A DNA stretch of 32,568 nucleotides from Azospirillum sp. (GTDB lineage Bacteria; Pseudomonadota; Alphaproteobacteria; Azospirillales; Azospirillaceae), in the NCBI GenBank assembly GCA_016124535.1, contig WGNK01000037.1:1-32568 (forward strand), in the 5' to 3' direction. Below, one piece after another: positions 31,471-32,568 of the stretch. Made by a program: the position numbers and the translations under genes. The notes under the pieces were generated by a model, which was not told where the DNA came from, made no database searches, and worked only from the letters and a program-made list of their open reading frames with translations. Within the stretch, counting starts at the first letter, position 1, and every line of letters starts with the position of its first letter.

Positions 31471-31607
31471 CGTACCGAATTTTGAGCCGGATGTCGTTCG
31501 GTAATGGTCGGTACTTGGTCCCAGGCACGGTATGCCGACGGGGTTTTCAGAGCAGGCATTATCGGATGGCGGCGGCGTCCTCGGCAGGAGGGGGCGGAAC
31601 GCCACCA

Positions 31608-31636
31608 TTGAAACCCTGCCCGCACCGGCCCACTTG
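31608..31636 (+). promoter_or_regulatory. groESL: Weak groESL promoter candidate
   Basis: TTGAAA at 31608-31613 is a good -35 match. No good -10 box is seen at the usual distance (CACTTG at 31631-31636). The position just before CIRCE supports a promoter here. Confidence 0.3.
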
Positions 31637-31637
31637 C

Positions 31638-31664
31638 TTAGCACTCTCCGGCAGAGACTGCTAA
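31638..31664. promoter_or_regulatory. CIRCE element (HrcA operator)
   Basis: TTAGCACTC (31638-31646), a 9-base spacer and GACTGCTAA (31656-31664) match the CIRCE consensus TTAGCACTC-N9-GAGTGCTAA with a single mismatch. It lies 47 bases before groES and predicts repression by HrcA, released on heat stress. Confidence 0.9.
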
Positions 31665-31711
31665 CAGCGCTCGTTGGACCGGATTTCCCGACAAAGGCAG
31701 GGAGTGCCCCG

Positions 31712-32002
31712 ATGAAGTTTCGTCCCCTTCACGACCGCGTTGTGGTCAAGCGCGTCGAATCCGACCAGAAGACCAAAGGGGGCATCATCATCCCCGACAC
31801 CGTCCAGGAGAAGCCGCAGGAAGGCGAGGTGGTCGCCGTCGGCCCCGGTGCCCGCGATGACAATGGCAAGGTCGTGCCGGCCGACGTCAAGGCGGGCGAC
31901 CGCATCCTGTTCGGAAAATGGTCCGGTACCGAGGTCAAGATCGACGGTGACGAGTTTTTGATCATGAAAGAGTCCGACATCATGGGCGTGATTGAAAAAT
32001 AA
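31712..32002 (+). CDS. groES: Co-chaperonin GroES
   Basis: The protein has 96 residues. Landmarks are [20 protein letters not shown], the mobile-loop segment [36 protein letters not shown], and a closing [20 protein letters not shown], then [13 protein letters not shown]. It caps the GroEL cylinder during protein folding. I chose ATG 31712 because all family members start here, although the frame is open further upstream. GroEL follows after 63 bases in the usual operon. Codon use is that of a highly expressed core gene. Confidence 0.98.
   Translation: MKFRPLHDRVVVKRVESDQKTKGGIIIPDTVQEKPQEGEVVAVGPGARDDNGKVVPADVKAGDRILFGKWSGTEVKIDGDEFLIMKESDIMGVIEK

Positions 32003-32568
<566 letters not shown>

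Larger units (their letters stand above)
31075..31637. other. Degraded region, probable element-chromosome boundary
   Basis: Apart from the two weak candidates listed separately, this stretch shows no recognisable gene. It lies between the last element-type gene (LysR) and the chromosomal groESL operon, so an element end or att site may be in it. No direct repeat could be tested because the other end is outside the window. Confidence 0.4.

Overview
The window is high-GC, alphaproteobacterial-looking DNA. Most of it is a conjugative element of the kind that carries repA, DUF2840, traF, a DUF3363-type relaxase, traG and trbBCDEJ(K)LFGI. It ends at a chromosomal groES-groEL operon with a CIRCE heat-shock operator. 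This points to an integrative and conjugative element (ICE), or its remnant, lying next to groESL. No integrase or attachment site is visible. The genus cannot be told from the sequence.

Layout. 1-4450: leading-region accessory genes. These are an AT-rich foreign-looking patch joined to a 5'-truncated Toprim gene, a DUF2493 gene, a hicAB toxin-antitoxin pair, a DUF736 gene and an XRE regulator. The DUF2493 and DUF736 genes are each preceded by a copy of the same roughly 240-nt structured leader. 4450-7280: a regulatory and replication block with a small DUF2285-type protein, a frameshifted Trans_reg/DUF2285 gene, an AlpA/MerR-like HTH protein, repA, and DnaA boxes with an AT-rich stretch at the repA 3' end. 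7396-12249: a compact Tn7/Tn5053-like transposon (tnsA-tniA-tniB-tniQ, all on the minus strand) with end-binding-site repeats and no cargo. It sits where such elements normally carry parA, and parA is absent here. 12334-16226: DUF2840, TraF peptidase, lytic transglycosylase, an inverted-repeat oriT candidate and the relaxase. 16415-29284: coupling protein TraG, a CopG-like protein and the trb mating-pair operon, mostly with overlapping start and stop codons. A second toxin-antitoxin pair (RelE/HigB-like plus XRE) is inserted antisense between trbD and trbE, and the trbD/trbE junction is duplicated around it. trbL carries an in-frame ochre stop. 29308-31074: an unknown gene divergent from an XRE regulator, then a LysR regulator. 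31075-31637: degraded DNA. 31638-32568: CIRCE, groES and the start of groEL.

How it works together. The relaxase nicks at the presumed oriT, TraG couples the relaxosome to the Trb type IV secretion channel, TraF processes the pilin (TrbC), and the transglycosylase opens the peptidoglycan. The XRE, HTH and LysR genes probably regulate the element, and the two toxin-antitoxin modules probably stabilise it. Several lesions suggest it may no longer transfer by itself: truncated Toprim gene, frameshifted DUF2285 gene, missing parA and a trbL nonsense codon. Sequencing error has not been excluded for the two point lesions.

Most interesting: twin leaders whose hairpin stems differ in sequence but still pair; two toxin-antitoxin modules each bracketed by direct repeats of flanking sequence; and a minimal TnsA-containing transposon whose TniQ has an added transposase-like HTH region.
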